From contig JAYFOZ010000002.1 of the NCBI GenBank assembly GCA_034928305.1, positions 124,001-188,000 on the forward strand: DNA of 64,000 bases, read 5' to 3'. Source of the stretch: Methanomassiliicoccaceae archaeon (lineage in GTDB: Archaea > Thermoplasmatota > Thermoplasmata > Methanomassiliicoccales > Methanomethylophilaceae). The position numbers and the translations under genes were made by a program. Under the pieces are notes generated by a model, which did no database searches, had not been told where the DNA came from, and saw nothing but the letters and a program-made list of their open reading frames with translations. Position 1 is the first letter of the stretch; each line of letters starts with the position of its first letter. This document shows positions 25,309 to 34,028 of the stretch, one piece after another.

Positions 25309-27840
25309 ATGTTAATGGAAGAAGATCCTGCAATGTTATATGAAAAATGGTTCAGTAATTTGGACGATTGGCAAAAGGATCTATTCAACAGGCTTATGGA
25401 TGAAGACCTGACTGAAGATGAACAGAGGTCTTATTTTAAGACTTATATTGACAGTGGACCATTAAGAACTGATAGGCCTCAAATCAGTTTTGGAGTTCAT
25501 TCCAGTTCTTTAAAACGACTTTTAGGAATTTATAATATCGAAAACGTAGGTAAGATCAAAAATCCAGAGGGAATCACATTCCGTGAAGACAGTAATGTTT
25601 GTTTATTGTTTGGCAATAATGGTTGTGGTAAATCAACACTTATCAATTTACTCAAAAATGTCTGTGGATCCAGAGATGCAAAGAAAGTACGGAGTAATGT
25701 TTTTGAAGAACCAAAATCGCCTAGTGCGTCTATTTCATATCTGGCAGATGAAAAAAGATTGTTCAATTGGACCCCCGATGCAGTGTGCCCAGATATGGTC
25801 GGATTACAATTTTTTGATTCTAATTATTATCGCGTATATGAGAAAACCGGTGCAGAAATATTATTGGAGCCCAAATTATTGGCGGTTCTCGGCGAGATGG
25901 CGATATCTTTCAATTTATTCAAATCATACATCATTAATGAAAAATCTGAACTTAAAAAAAGCATTGTCATTCCTGAGATATTTAAAGAAACCAATGTGCA
26001 TAAACTGTACACACAAGCCACAAACACTGAGACACTAGATGAGATCAAAGAACAATCTAAACTCAGTCCCGAAGAAGAATCGGAACTTGAATCAATCGTT
26101 TTGTCTTTATCTTTGTCAGATCCATCTGCGAGCGAGAGAGACCTGGAATCAGCAATCAGTTATCTCAATGGTTTTTCAGACATTATGGAGAATTGGTTTG
26201 ATCAATATTCTGATGAAAAGCGAAACGATTTAATCAAATTAAAGGAAAAATGTATAGCTTTTGAACTTGCTGTAAAACGGGCAGAAGAAGAATTTGGAAG
26301 TACCGAATTCAATGGTTTAGGAAACGACGTATGGAAAGCCCTATGGGAAGCTGCAAAGGATTATTCTGAGAAATATGCATATCCTAATATTATATTTCCC
26401 AACACTGAGGATGGATCGCGATGTGTTCTATGTCAACAAACACTTTCAAATGATGCGCAAAAACGTTTCGTATCCTTTGAGGAATATATTACATCTGACG
26501 TAGAGAAAAGTTTAAAGAAAGCTCAAACAGAATTAGCTGATGTAATGCCAGAGCCTATTTGGGAGTGGGATTGCGTCTCTCTACAACTTTTGAAAAATAG
26601 GGTCCCGGAAAGTATTATTGCTAATATACGCATATTTTATGTTCGATTATTTGAAAGATCAAATGAAATCAGGAATGAAAAGAATTGTGAAAGGGAAACT
26701 AAGATCTTTTCATTAGAACAGTTTAATGCTGTTCATGAAAAAGTAATCTCCGAATTAGAATCTAAATGTAGGATCTTTCATGAGGCTTCTGTTCAAAGAC
26801 AAGTTATTGAAGAAAAGGAAAAATTACTTAGTTCAAGAAAGTGGTTCTCTCAGAATGAGTATGTTTTCGATCGTAAAAAGAAAATGATAAAATTAAACAA
26901 TTTCAACACAGATACACATAGCACTTCTGTATTGAAAACGAATTTATCTGCGATCTTGATAACAGATAAATTTGTGGAACAATTCAAAAAAGAATTGGAG
27001 TCGATCAGGGCAAAAAATCTCCAGGTCGAATTAAAAATAGCAACCAGCAAAGGTTCTTCTGCCCATAGCATATCGTTAAAGAATTTAAATAGCTCATCAA
27101 AGGGGCTATCTTTCGGTGAGGTTCTAAGTGAAGGAGAAAGAAGGGCTGTGTCGTTTGCAGCATTTGTTGCAGAAATCATTGTTGATTTTCCACAGATGCC
27201 TCTGGTGTTTGATGACCCAACAAATTCAATGGATAACAAATATGAGGCAGAAATAGCAAAAAGAATAATAGAGTTGTCAAAAGAAAGACAGGTCATAGTG
27301 TTTACACACCGGATTACGATGTCATCGCTGCTTCATTCAATAAGAGGAGGACAATCATTTAACTGTCAGAGATTGATGTCTGAACCAGTTGGTTTAATAA
27401 GTTCTGATGTATCATTTATCTTAGGTGGGGCCAAATCGAATGTAAAGACATTGATCAAAGAGGCGGAAGAAATCAAAAAATTGTCTCCGAAAGAAATGCC
27501 CTCTGCGAAAATCAATCTCGCGATAAAAATTAGAAGATTATTGGAATTAATGATAGAAGATGTTCTTTTCGACGGCATTGTGAAAAGGCACAATCTCAAT
27601 GTGGGATCCATGAGACTCCCAAGGATGTTAGGTGTGAGAGATGAAGATTTTACCTTTGTCGATGAGATGATGAGTCGATATAGTTCTGATCCTCATTCTC
27701 AATCTGCTGAAGCTGCTTATGCTGAGTTTGATGTACAGGATATGATAGATGATTTGAAGAAAATAAAAGAACAAATCGATATCATTGAAAAGAATAAAGA
27801 GGACTGTGCGAGTTCTTTGAGGGTCTCAACACAGTTATAA
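25309..27840 (+). CDS. Zinc-hook SMC/RecF-like ATPase, probable defence gene
   Basis: 843 aa. Walker A is FGNNGCGKSTL at about 103-110. A long helical region is broken by a zinc-hook-like CVLCQQ at about 373-376. The ABC signature VLSEGERRAVS is near 608 and Walker B is LVFDDPTNSMD near 633, followed by VIVFTHR. A helical C-terminal region of ~140 aa has R-X5-H (RYSSDPH) but no nuclease motif I can name. It resembles RloC/PrrC-type and other AAA_13 defence ATPases. It is divergent from the Pycsar pair, with AT-rich coding. Confidence 0.75.
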   Translation: MLMEEDPAMLYEKWFSNLDDWQKDLFNRLMDEDLTEDEQRSYFKTYIDSGPLRTDRPQISFGVHSSSLKRLLGIYNIENVGKIKNPEGITFREDSNVCLLFGNNGCGKSTLINLLKNVCGSRDAKKVRSNVFEEPKSPSASISYLADEKRLFNWTPDAVCPDMVGLQFFDSNYYRVYEKTGAEILLEPKLLAVLGEMAISFNLFKSYIINEKSELKKSIVIPEIFKETNVHKLYTQATNTETLDEIKEQSKLSPEEESELESIVLSLSLSDPSASERDLESAISYLNGFSDIMENWFDQYSDEKRNDLIKLKEKCIAFELAVKRAEEEFGSTEFNGLGNDVWKALWEAAKDYSEKYAYPNIIFPNTEDGSRCVLCQQTLSNDAQKRFVSFEEYITSDVEKSLKKAQTELADVMPEPIWEWDCVSLQLLKNRVPESIIANIRIFYVRLFERSNEIRNEKNCERETKIFSLEQFNAVHEKVISELESKCRIFHEASVQRQVIEEKEKLLSSRKWFSQNEYVFDRKKKMIKLNNFNTDTHSTSVLKTNLSAILITDKFVEQFKKELESIRAKNLQVELKIATSKGSSAHSISLKNLNSSSKGLSFGEVLSEGERRAVSFAAFVAEIIVDFPQMPLVFDDPTNSMDNKYEAEIAKRIIELSKERQVIVFTHRITMSSLLHSIRGGQSFNCQRLMSEPVGLISSDVSFILGGAKSNVKTLIKEAEEIKKLSPKEMPSAKINLAIKIRRLLELMIEDVLFDGIVKRHNLNVGSMRLPRMLGVRDEDFTFVDEMMSRYSSDPHSQSAEAAYAEFDVQDMIDDLKKIKEQIDIIEKNKEDCASSLRVSTQL

Positions 27841-27885
27841 AAATAAATGTGGGTTTAATTCACAAATACACACAAAGTTTTTCAG

Positions 27886-28155
27886 TCAATCCTCTGCTTC
27901 ATTTTTCTGAGGATATTTCTTCCCAAGTGCAGCAAAATCCTTTTCATGCCTATTCGCTGTAGGATTGAATTCAATCTTCTGGTAACGCAACTCATGATAC
28001 AAGCAGTAATCGAGTACAAAATCAGAGATAGTGTCTGTGTCAAGAATACCGATATCTACCACTTTCATGAGTATTTCTTTCGAGGATTTGGTAAGATTCC
28101 TGCTTCTCTTGATATTTTTATGATTTTCTATAGAATCTGATTTAATGGAGTTCAT
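27886..28155 (-). CDS. Hypothetical small protein
   Basis: 89 aa, highly charged and mainly helical by composition (SKEILMKVVDIGIL, SDFVLDYCLYHELRYQ). I recognise no family. It lies tail-to-tail with the ATPase gene, 45 bases away, in the same AT-rich DNA. A small regulator of the neighbouring defence genes is possible but unsupported. Confidence 0.45.
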   Translation of the reverse strand: MNSIKSDSIENHKNIKRSRNLTKSSKEILMKVVDIGILDTDTISDFVLDYCLYHELRYQKIEFNPTANRHEKDFAALGKKYPQKNEAED

Positions 28156-28269
28156 ATTTCAGTTTTATAGCATTAGTAAGATCGAATAAAATTTACTTAA
28201 GATATAGAACTACATTTTTCAATGAAGAAAATAATAAAAGTTCCATAAAATGGAACGGCTTAACAATGT

Positions 28270-28575
28270 TTATTGAGGGGAGTTCTTTTTTGCTTTCGCG
28301 AATATAAGATAATATCCAACAAAAATTGTGACTATGCATACTGCTATTATAATGATTGCAAATTCATCAACCATTTCTAGAAGAACACCCGCGGCAAACA
28401 GGGAGAAGGCAAGGGCGATAGTAAAACATACTATCGCAGATATTTTTGATAAGATCTTCCGGTCATATCGATTAAGATCTATAAGCGTAATATATTCTAG
28501 CCACTTACCTCTCCAAAACTGCATGCCGAGCAAAGCAATCAGTACAGAGACGGTAAGAAATAAAACATATAACAC
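28270..28575 (-). CDS. Small membrane protein (DUF3784-like)
   Basis: 101 aa with three hydrophobic segments: an N-terminal helix, SAIVCFTIALAFSLFAAGVLL, and a third near AIIIIAVCIVTIFVGYYLIF. The loop LIDLNRYDRKILSK between the first and second helices resembles the DUF3784 family of Gram-positive and archaeal small membrane proteins. Function unknown. The 114 bases between this gene and the previous one show nothing else. Confidence 0.5.
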   Translation of the reverse strand: MLYVLFLTVSVLIALLGMQFWRGKWLEYITLIDLNRYDRKILSKISAIVCFTIALAFSLFAAGVLLEMVDEFAIIIIAVCIVTIFVGYYLIFAKAKKNSPQ

Positions 28576-28593
28576 TTGCTCACCTTATTTATC

Positions 28594-28797
28594 TCATAGA
28601 ATGCCACAATTTATTTCTTCGCCTTCCACTGCTGCGAGATAGCATGCTACAGATGTGGTTGCTACTGCATTGTTGAATACTGTGGCACAATCAATGAGAA
28701 GAGCTCCCCAAATAACAAACACCGCGAAAACTACAGCAAGTGGTTGTGGTTCATCATCCCCATCAATTAATATTTCTGGTGCTTCATATCTTGCCAA
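28594..28797 (-). CDS. Hypothetical short membrane peptide
   Basis: 67 aa from a TTG at 28797 preceded by GGAGATGA. An acidic N-terminus is followed by one long hydrophobic stretch (LAVVFAVFVIWGALLID), then a Cys-containing Ala-rich segment ending NCGIL. No family is recognised. It sits 18 bases upstream of the DUF3784-like gene and may be co-transcribed with it. Confidence 0.4.
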   Translation of the reverse strand: MARYEAPEILIDGDDEPQPLAVVFAVFVIWGALLIDCATVFNNAVATTSVACYLAAVEGEEINCGIL

Positions 28798-28962
28798 ATC
28801 ATCTCCACACCACGAATCATCAGGTTAAACACCTTTGCAAAAAAGGTAATCTGTTGCATATTTGTCTCTGTGATGTTGCGTTTGAACAATACTCACTCCA
28901 GAACAATAGGGGATCGTCATAAAATATGTTGATTTTAAAAGTTCCTGGATTTAGGAAAATAA

Positions 28963-28976
28963 GTGCGACCGCCGGG
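28963..28976 (+). repeat. Right attachment-like repeat within tRNA-Gly
   Basis: GTGCGACCGCCGGG, identical to 21742-21755. It is the 3' terminal part of tRNA-Gly read on the opposite strand, plus one flanking base. Confidence 0.75.
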
Positions 28977-29035
28977 ATTCGAACCCGGGTCAGAGGCTTG
29001 GGAAGCATCCGTCCTAACCACTGGACTACGGTCGC
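28964..29035 (-). tRNA. tRNA-Gly (anticodon CCC)
   Basis: 72 bases with a seven-pair acceptor stem GCGACCG/CGGTCGC and discriminator A. The anticodon loop is TTCCCAA, giving CCC, and the T loop is TTCGAAT. CCA is not encoded. It reads GGG codons. The island described above joins its 3' end. Confidence 0.95.
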
Positions 29036-29120
29036 GCGGAACGGCAATACCTCTTTCTACTAATAAAGCTGACTCTCTTTCCGTGCTATTTTAATACTAT
29101 TGCAATGTTCATTGTCGCGC

Positions 29121-29193
29121 GGGCTCGTGGTCTAGTGGTTATGACGTCGCCCTTACAAGGCGAAGATCGCCGGTTCAATCCCGGCCGGGCCCA
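29121..29193 (+). tRNA. tRNA-Val (anticodon TAC)
   Basis: 73 bases with acceptor GGGCTCG/CGGGCCC (one G-U pair), anticodon stem TCGCC/GGCGA, loop CTTACAA, T loop TTCAATC and discriminator A. No CCA is encoded. The opposing tRNA-Val at 29388 has nearly the same body with a different anticodon. Confidence 0.95.
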
Positions 29194-29253
29194 CTTTTTA
29201 TCAAGGCTCAATATGCAATAAAATAAATACTCGTATCACTATGGATGGATGAT

Positions 29254-29335
29254 ATGTCCATATTGATTGGACATCGCCGGAGAGCTGCTATATGCGTTCG
29301 GTCCTCCTCCTTCCGACCCTCCGGCAAAATCACTC
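29254..29335. other. Inverted-repeat element between the two tRNA-Val genes
   Basis: Two nested symmetries occupy the 190-base spacer between the convergent tRNA genes. ATGTCCA and TGGACAT flank a seven-base loop (29254-29274). GCCGGAG (29276-29282) pairs with CTCCGGC (29329-29335) around a pyrimidine-rich loop. It could be a small RNA or a termination structure. No promoter or coding frame was identified. Confidence 0.3.
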
Positions 29336-29387
29336 TCTGTTTTTTCACGAAGCGAAGGCCGGTTGAAAAATAAAATAGTAAAAATGG

Positions 29388-29460
29388 TGGACCCGGCCGG
29401 ATTTGAACCGGCGACCTTTGCCGTGTGAAGGCAACGTCATAACCCCTAGACTACGAGTCC
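29388..29460 (-). tRNA. tRNA-Val (anticodon CAC)
   Basis: 73 bases with acceptor GGACTCG/CGGGTCC, anticodon stem TTGCC/GGCAA, loop TTCACAC giving anticodon CAC, T loop TTCAAAT and discriminator A. It reads GTG codons. It is oriented toward tRNA-Val(TAC). Confidence 0.95.
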
Positions 29461-29540
29461 AGCCTTTCGACTAATATCGTTACTATATTTAACGCTCGCG
29501 GAAACGTATAATAAAGATTAACATAGAGCATCTTATTATC

Positions 29541-30941
29541 ATGAACATGCCGGATTCCAAGAAGAACGTACAGGTCGCCAACGAGAATGAATTGTTTCAG
29601 AGAGCATTGGACGGCCTCCTAGGGACCGAAAAGAAGGGCTATCCCAGTTTTATCGGCGGCATGATGATCGCATCCGGTAACGATTACGAGCTCACAAGCC
29701 CCATCGACAGGTCGATAATATTCGGTAATTTCCAAATGCCTGAAAAGGGGACGGTGGCGGCGGCAGTCAGCGCAGCCTCCGGTTCATCAGAGGGCTGGTC
29801 GTCCAAAACACGTTCCGAAAGGGCGGAGATATTCCGCGACGTCCTGAACAGGGTCAAGGCTCAGAGATACAGGCTAGCGGCATGTGTCATGATCAGTACA
29901 GGGATGGTTGTAAAGGACTGTCTAGCGGAGGCCGACAGGCTTGCTGAAGTCATAGAGCAGGCATGCGATGCCGACGGCCATAAGGGTTCTTCCATCGGAG
30001 TATGGGGAGTGGTATCGGAGCACAACTCGCCCCTGGCATCGCCTGCCGGATTCGCGTCATGCGCGATGATAGCAGGGAATACGGTAGTGAGCGTTCCGTC
30101 CAAGGACTGCCCCATGCCGATGTTCATGTTCAACAGCATCCTCACGGCGGCCGGTCTGCCTGTCGGCGTATTCAATATCACGGTAGCCCGCGGTCCGGAA
30201 TCGGACAGGGAGCTGGTAGACGATATGACCGTCAGGGGGCTCGCGGCATCGGGAAGCGGGGACAGGATGGAGGAGCTGATCTTCCTGCCCGTCGACGATG
30301 GGCTGAAGTTCATAAACGAGATCAAGGGAATGAACCCGATCATGGTCTACAGGCCGGGAGACCTCAGGAACGTCGCTTCGAACATCATCGAATCGGCTTT
30401 CAGGAGCTCGGGCCAAAGGATCCATTCATGCTCCAAGGTCATCGTAACGAACGATGAGAGGGATAAATTCATCTCGGCGATAAAGGAGGCCGCCAAGTCC
30501 ATCAAGGTCGGGGACCCGGCGGAACCCGGCATCACGGCCGGTCCGCTGATGAGCGAGGAAGATCTCGATAGATTCGAGAATTACATAGTGGAAGCTGGAG
30601 ACAATGTTATATTCGGAGGCAGAAGGGTAAAAGGCCCGGGCCTTGAAAACGGAAGCTACGTGACTCCCGCAATCGTCGTCGGGCTGACCGACGACTGTGA
30701 GCTCGGGAGCTTCGACACGGGGCTGCCCATATTGACAATAGTATCCGTATCCAACTTCGACGAAGCGATGGAAGAGCTAATGAACACAGAATGCGGGCAG
30801 TCTGCATCGATATTCTCAAAGGACGTCAACGCACTGGCAAAATTCGAGGAATTCGCCGATGCTCCGCACATCAACGTGAACAAAGGCACCGAAGAGATGC
30901 TTCCGGCCTTGGACGCAGCGATAGGGAAATTCCTGGCGTGA
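29541..30941 (+). CDS. Aldehyde dehydrogenase superfamily protein lacking the usual catalytic Cys
   Basis: 466 aa with the ALDH fold: Rossmann region GVWGVVSEHNSPLASPAGF, TAAGLPVGVFNIT, the Glu-bearing EIKGMNPIMVY near 260, and GQRIHSCSK at 291. The family motif G-Q-x-C would place the nucleophile at residue 294, which is Ile; the nearest Cys is 297. Either Cys297 serves instead or the protein is not a normal dehydrogenase. It ends one base before the stop of the oppositely oriented radical SAM gene and lies close to the acetyl-CoA synthase cluster. Confidence 0.8.
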   Translation: MNMPDSKKNVQVANENELFQRALDGLLGTEKKGYPSFIGGMMIASGNDYELTSPIDRSIIFGNFQMPEKGTVAAAVSAASGSSEGWSSKTRSERAEIFRDVLNRVKAQRYRLAACVMISTGMVVKDCLAEADRLAEVIEQACDADGHKGSSIGVWGVVSEHNSPLASPAGFASCAMIAGNTVVSVPSKDCPMPMFMFNSILTAAGLPVGVFNITVARGPESDRELVDDMTVRGLAASGSGDRMEELIFLPVDDGLKFINEIKGMNPIMVYRPGDLRNVASNIIESAFRSSGQRIHSCSKVIVTNDERDKFISAIKEAAKSIKVGDPAEPGITAGPLMSEEDLDRFENYIVEAGDNVIFGGRRVKGPGLENGSYVTPAIVVGLTDDCELGSFDTGLPILTIVSVSNFDEAMEELMNTECGQSASIFSKDVNALAKFEEFADAPHINVNKGTEEMLPALDAAIGKFLA

Positions 30942-31637
30942 TCAAAGCCCTCTTACGGAGACCCTCTTCACGTAAGGCTTGGCCGCGTCGTGCATAGCCC
31001 TGAGCTCTTTTACGGAATAGGGTTTTACCTTGCCCGCTTCGGGGTCCAATGTGATTTTGGGACGGAACTGCTGGATGCAGAATCGTTCCGCACCCTTCAC
31101 AGACCTGGCTATGTCCACGACATCTTCATGGGACAGGACTCCGGGGTATACGGTGGTCCTGAACTCATATCCAACTCCGGAGTCCATTATCAGGCAGATG
31201 CTCCTCTTTATAGCGTCGACATCGCCGTATCCGCCCGTCGCCTGCCTGTACTTATCAATTGCGAGCGGGGCTTTTATGTCCATGGCAACATAGTCGACGA
31301 GCTTGGCACCGATTATATCGTCCAGCACTTCCGGAGAGCTGCCGTTCGTATCGATTTTGATCCCGAGGCCCATTTTCTTGATTTCTTTCAGAAATTGGTA
31401 AAGGTCCCCGTTCAAGGTAGGCTCCCCTCCGGAAATGACCACTCCCTCGAGGAAATCGCTGTTTTCGGCGATATATCTAATGACCTCATCCACATCCACG
31501 TGCTCGCATGTCCCTTTTGCAATCTCGGGATTGTGGCAGTAAGGGCAGGAAAAATTGCAACCGGCAAGGAAGACAAGGCAGGAGACCTTTCCGTCCCAGT
31601 CAGAAAGCGTGGTTTTTATGAATCCCCCTATCTTCAT
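30942..31637 (-). CDS. NrdG-like radical SAM activating enzyme
   Basis: About 231 aa. The [4Fe-4S]/SAM motif is GCNFSCPYCHNPE, and the start MKIGGFIKTTLSDWDGKVSC is the usual opening of the archaeal anaerobic ribonucleotide reductase activases (TIGR02495 group). GGEPT and DIKAP are present. It would install a glycyl radical on NrdD or a related enzyme; no such partner is in the window. The ATG at 31637 is chosen from family similarity. It is divergent from RACo, 80 bases apart. Confidence 0.85.
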   Translation of the reverse strand: MKIGGFIKTTLSDWDGKVSCLVFLAGCNFSCPYCHNPEIAKGTCEHVDVDEVIRYIAENSDFLEGVVISGGEPTLNGDLYQFLKEIKKMGLGIKIDTNGSSPEVLDDIIGAKLVDYVAMDIKAPLAIDKYRQATGGYGDVDAIKRSICLIMDSGVGYEFRTTVYPGVLSHEDVVDIARSVKGAERFCIQQFRPKITLDPEAGKVKPYSVKELRAMHDAAKPYVKRVSVRGL

Positions 31638-31717
31638 GAAAAGGGTATGGCCACGTGCTCTATTATCGGTTACGGTGTGAAGTGCAGTGATTAATAAAAG
31701 AATTACAATATTCCGGC

Positions 31718-33271
31718 ATGGCTCCGAGAATCGTCCGTTTCTATCCGATTGGCAAAGAGGTTGTGGTGGACGGAACACAGAAGATAGTCGATGCCGCAAA
31801 ACTGGCAGACATAGATATCAAATTGCCCTGTGGCGGCAAGGGACGTTGCGGACGTTGCGTTGTATACGTAACGGAAACGCCGATGGACAAGAAATCCCCG
31901 GACCCCAACGGTATGGAGCGCGTGCTCGCATGCCAGAAATACGTTACGAACGATATCGATGTATTCCTTCCGCTCGATGAGGACGGTCGGATAGTCGCCG
32001 GGGAGGACCGCAGGAAGGCATACGAAGGAAAGCTCCTGCCGGTGGTAAAGGCGCGCGGAAAGACACAGCTGGGTCTCGCGGTCGATCTCGGAACGGCAGC
32101 GATAGCGGTCAGTATCCTCGATTTAAAGAAGGGCAACGAGCTATATTCGACCGTCGGGGACAACCCGCAGTCGTTCGCCGGGGACGATCTCGGGTCGCGC
32201 AGAGCGTATGCAGAAAAAATGGGAGATGAAGTTCTCAGAAAAGCGGCGATAGACCGTATCAACGATCTCATGTACATATTCGTTGACGACCCAGAGGATA
32301 TCAAGGCCGCGGTAATATCCGGAAAACCCTTCCTAATGGAATCGCTCACGGAAGTTTGCAGCATGGCGGAGGGGCCCTTCTGCCTCGGAGGCACCGAACT
32401 GGGGCTCAGTATAGCTAAAGATGCTCCGACCTATGCGGTAAAGGACATATCGGATGAGGTGGGCGGAGATCTCATCGGCGGGATAATCGGATCCAACATG
32501 GACATTTCAGAAATGAAGATCCTGCTTGTCGACCTGGGGTCGACCGTGCAACTGGCACTTGGCAACAGGGAAGGGGTGGCAGTATGCGCTTCGGAGTCAG
32601 GGCCAGCCATCGAGGGAGGTAATGTCACGTTCGGAATGACCCCGTCCATCGGGGCTATAGACAGCGTAATGTTCAGGCGCAAACGTCTAAACTACACCGT
32701 GATCGGAGGAATCCCTCCGACCGGTATCTGCGGATCGGGCCTAATAGACCTTCTGGCACAGATGTTCCGTAACGGCCTGGTGGACGCCGATGGTAAATTC
32801 ACGAAGAAAGCGAAGGTTTTCCAGTCGGAGAAGGGGAGAGCTTTCCCCCTAACCGACAAGATATACGTTACCGAAAGCGACATAGCATCAGTGATCAAGG
32901 CGAAGGCCGCGGTGTTCGCAGCCGTGCGTGCCTTGATGGAATATGAAGGGACAAAACCCGAAGATGTATCTAAGATAGTGATATCGGGAAGCTTTGGAAA
33001 TTTCATCAATGCCGATAATGCGATATCGATAGGAATGTTACCGGATGCAGACCGCGAAAAGTACGACTACCTGGGTAATGCATCAATGACATATGCCAAG
33101 AACGTCCTGCTTTCGGAGGATGTCAGGAACCGTGCCGACGAAGTGCGCAAGAGAATCAGGGTAATGGACACGCACAACGAGATATACGAAACGGAATTCC
33201 GCGACGCGTACTATCTGCCAAACAGGAAGGATGGAATATTCCCGCCTATCAAGAAGAAATTTTTCAGGTGA
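31718..33271 (+). CDS. RACo/AcsV-type corrinoid activation ATPase (ferredoxin + ASKHA)
   Basis: 517 aa. The N-terminal [2Fe-2S] ferredoxin has C38, C44, C47 and C72 (LPCGGKGRCGRC … LACQ). A linker is followed by an ASKHA ATPase domain (DUF4445) with GLAVDLGTAAIAV, LLVDLGSTVQLAL, GICGSGLIDLL and ISGSFGNFI. Such proteins use ATP to reduce inactive Co(II) corrinoids to Co(I). In acetogens the gene (acsV) sits in the acs cluster and serves the corrinoid iron-sulfur protein. Here it precedes a CooC homologue by four bases. It could also serve methylotrophic corrinoid proteins. Confidence 0.88.
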   Translation: MAPRIVRFYPIGKEVVVDGTQKIVDAAKLADIDIKLPCGGKGRCGRCVVYVTETPMDKKSPDPNGMERVLACQKYVTNDIDVFLPLDEDGRIVAGEDRRKAYEGKLLPVVKARGKTQLGLAVDLGTAAIAVSILDLKKGNELYSTVGDNPQSFAGDDLGSRRAYAEKMGDEVLRKAAIDRINDLMYIFVDDPEDIKAAVISGKPFLMESLTEVCSMAEGPFCLGGTELGLSIAKDAPTYAVKDISDEVGGDLIGGIIGSNMDISEMKILLVDLGSTVQLALGNREGVAVCASESGPAIEGGNVTFGMTPSIGAIDSVMFRRKRLNYTVIGGIPPTGICGSGLIDLLAQMFRNGLVDADGKFTKKAKVFQSEKGRAFPLTDKIYVTESDIASVIKAKAAVFAAVRALMEYEGTKPEDVSKIVISGSFGNFINADNAISIGMLPDADREKYDYLGNASMTYAKNVLLSEDVRNRADEVRKRIRVMDTHNEIYETEFRDAYYLPNRKDGIFPPIKKKFFR

Positions 33272-33275
33272 TATA

Positions 33276-34028
33276 ATGACAATCATTGCGTTAGCGGGGA
33301 AGGGCGGCGTAGGGAAGAGCACAATAGCATCACAGATGGTGAGAAAATTGTCGGTCAGAGGTTCTGTTCTGGCAGTGGATGCCGACCCGAACTCCAACCT
33401 GTGCGACAAGATCGGGATTGAAAAAAAAGGAACAATCGGCGAGCTCAGGGATGAGATAATAGCGGACCCAAGCAAGGTGCCATCCGGGCTGAGCAAGCAG
33501 CAATATGTATACGACCAGGTTCAGAGGGCTATGACGGAAACAGAATCCGTAGACCTTCTGATCATGGGAAGGCCGGAAGGAGAGGGCTGCTATTGCTTTA
33601 TCAACAGCGCCCTTAAGGAATGTTTCGTCAAACTGATCCCGAATTATGATTTCACGGTCGTAGACAACGAGGCTGGAATGGAGCACATGTCCCGAAAGGT
33701 CCTTCCGCAGGCGGACGTGTTCCTCTTCGTTTCGGATCCGACGGTCACCGGCATCAAAACTGCGGGACGTCTTTCCGAGCTTGCCGAAGAGGTTGGCATA
33801 GAGATCGGAAGGAAGATCCTCATAGTGAACAATGTTACCGGCGGGCTTGCCGAAAGACTGTCGGACGCGGCGGCAGAAGCGGGTTTCAATGAAACGTTGG
33901 CCTTCCCCCGCGATCTCTTCATAACAGAATCCGCGATGGAGTCCGAAGTGCTGGATGTACCCGACGATACGCCCTTCGGGAAATCAATAAACAAACTGCT
34001 GGCACTTATTGTCAGAGAGGTCTCATGA
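33276..34028 (+). CDS. CooC/AcsF-type nickel insertion ATPase
   Basis: A 250-aa MinD-family P-loop ATPase. The deviant Walker A is AGKGGVGKST at 7-16, and the metal-binding C-X-C is in GRPEGEGCYCFIN (C105, C107), the hallmark of CooC. The family loads nickel into CO dehydrogenase (CooC) or the acetyl-CoA synthase A-cluster (AcsF). The ATG at 33276 follows GGTGAT; the frame is open upstream inside the RACo gene. Its 3' end overlaps the acetyl-CoA synthase gene tail-to-tail by 17 bases. Confidence 0.9.
   Translation: MTIIALAGKGGVGKSTIASQMVRKLSVRGSVLAVDADPNSNLCDKIGIEKKGTIGELRDEIIADPSKVPSGLSKQQYVYDQVQRAMTETESVDLLIMGRPEGEGCYCFINSALKECFVKLIPNYDFTVVDNEAGMEHMSRKVLPQADVFLFVSDPTVTGIKTAGRLSELAEEVGIEIGRKILIVNNVTGGLAERLSDAAAEAGFNETLAFPRDLFITESAMESEVLDVPDDTPFGKSINKLLALIVREVS

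Larger units (their letters stand above)
21742..28976. mobile_element. Genomic island inserted at the 3' end of tRNA-Gly
   Basis: A 7.2-kb segment lies between two direct copies of GTGCGACCGCCGGG. The right copy is the 3' end of tRNA-Gly (minus strand) and the left copy stands alone next to rtcA. The content is foreign: an insertion sequence at the left end, then very AT-rich DNA with a Pycsar-like pair, a large ATPase and small unknown genes. No integrase is visible. The geometry matches tRNA-directed site-specific integration with the intact tRNA kept at one end. Confidence 0.75.

Noticed and set aside
28820-29047. Protein-coding frame overlapping tRNA-Gly on the minus strand
   Set aside because: It overlaps the tRNA completely and has no family similarity.
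31718-33271. RamA-type activator of methylamine methyltransferases
   Set aside because: RamA carries C-terminal [4Fe-4S] ferredoxin motifs. This protein has an N-terminal [2Fe-2S] ferredoxin and no C-terminal cysteine clusters, so RACo/AcsV is the better match.
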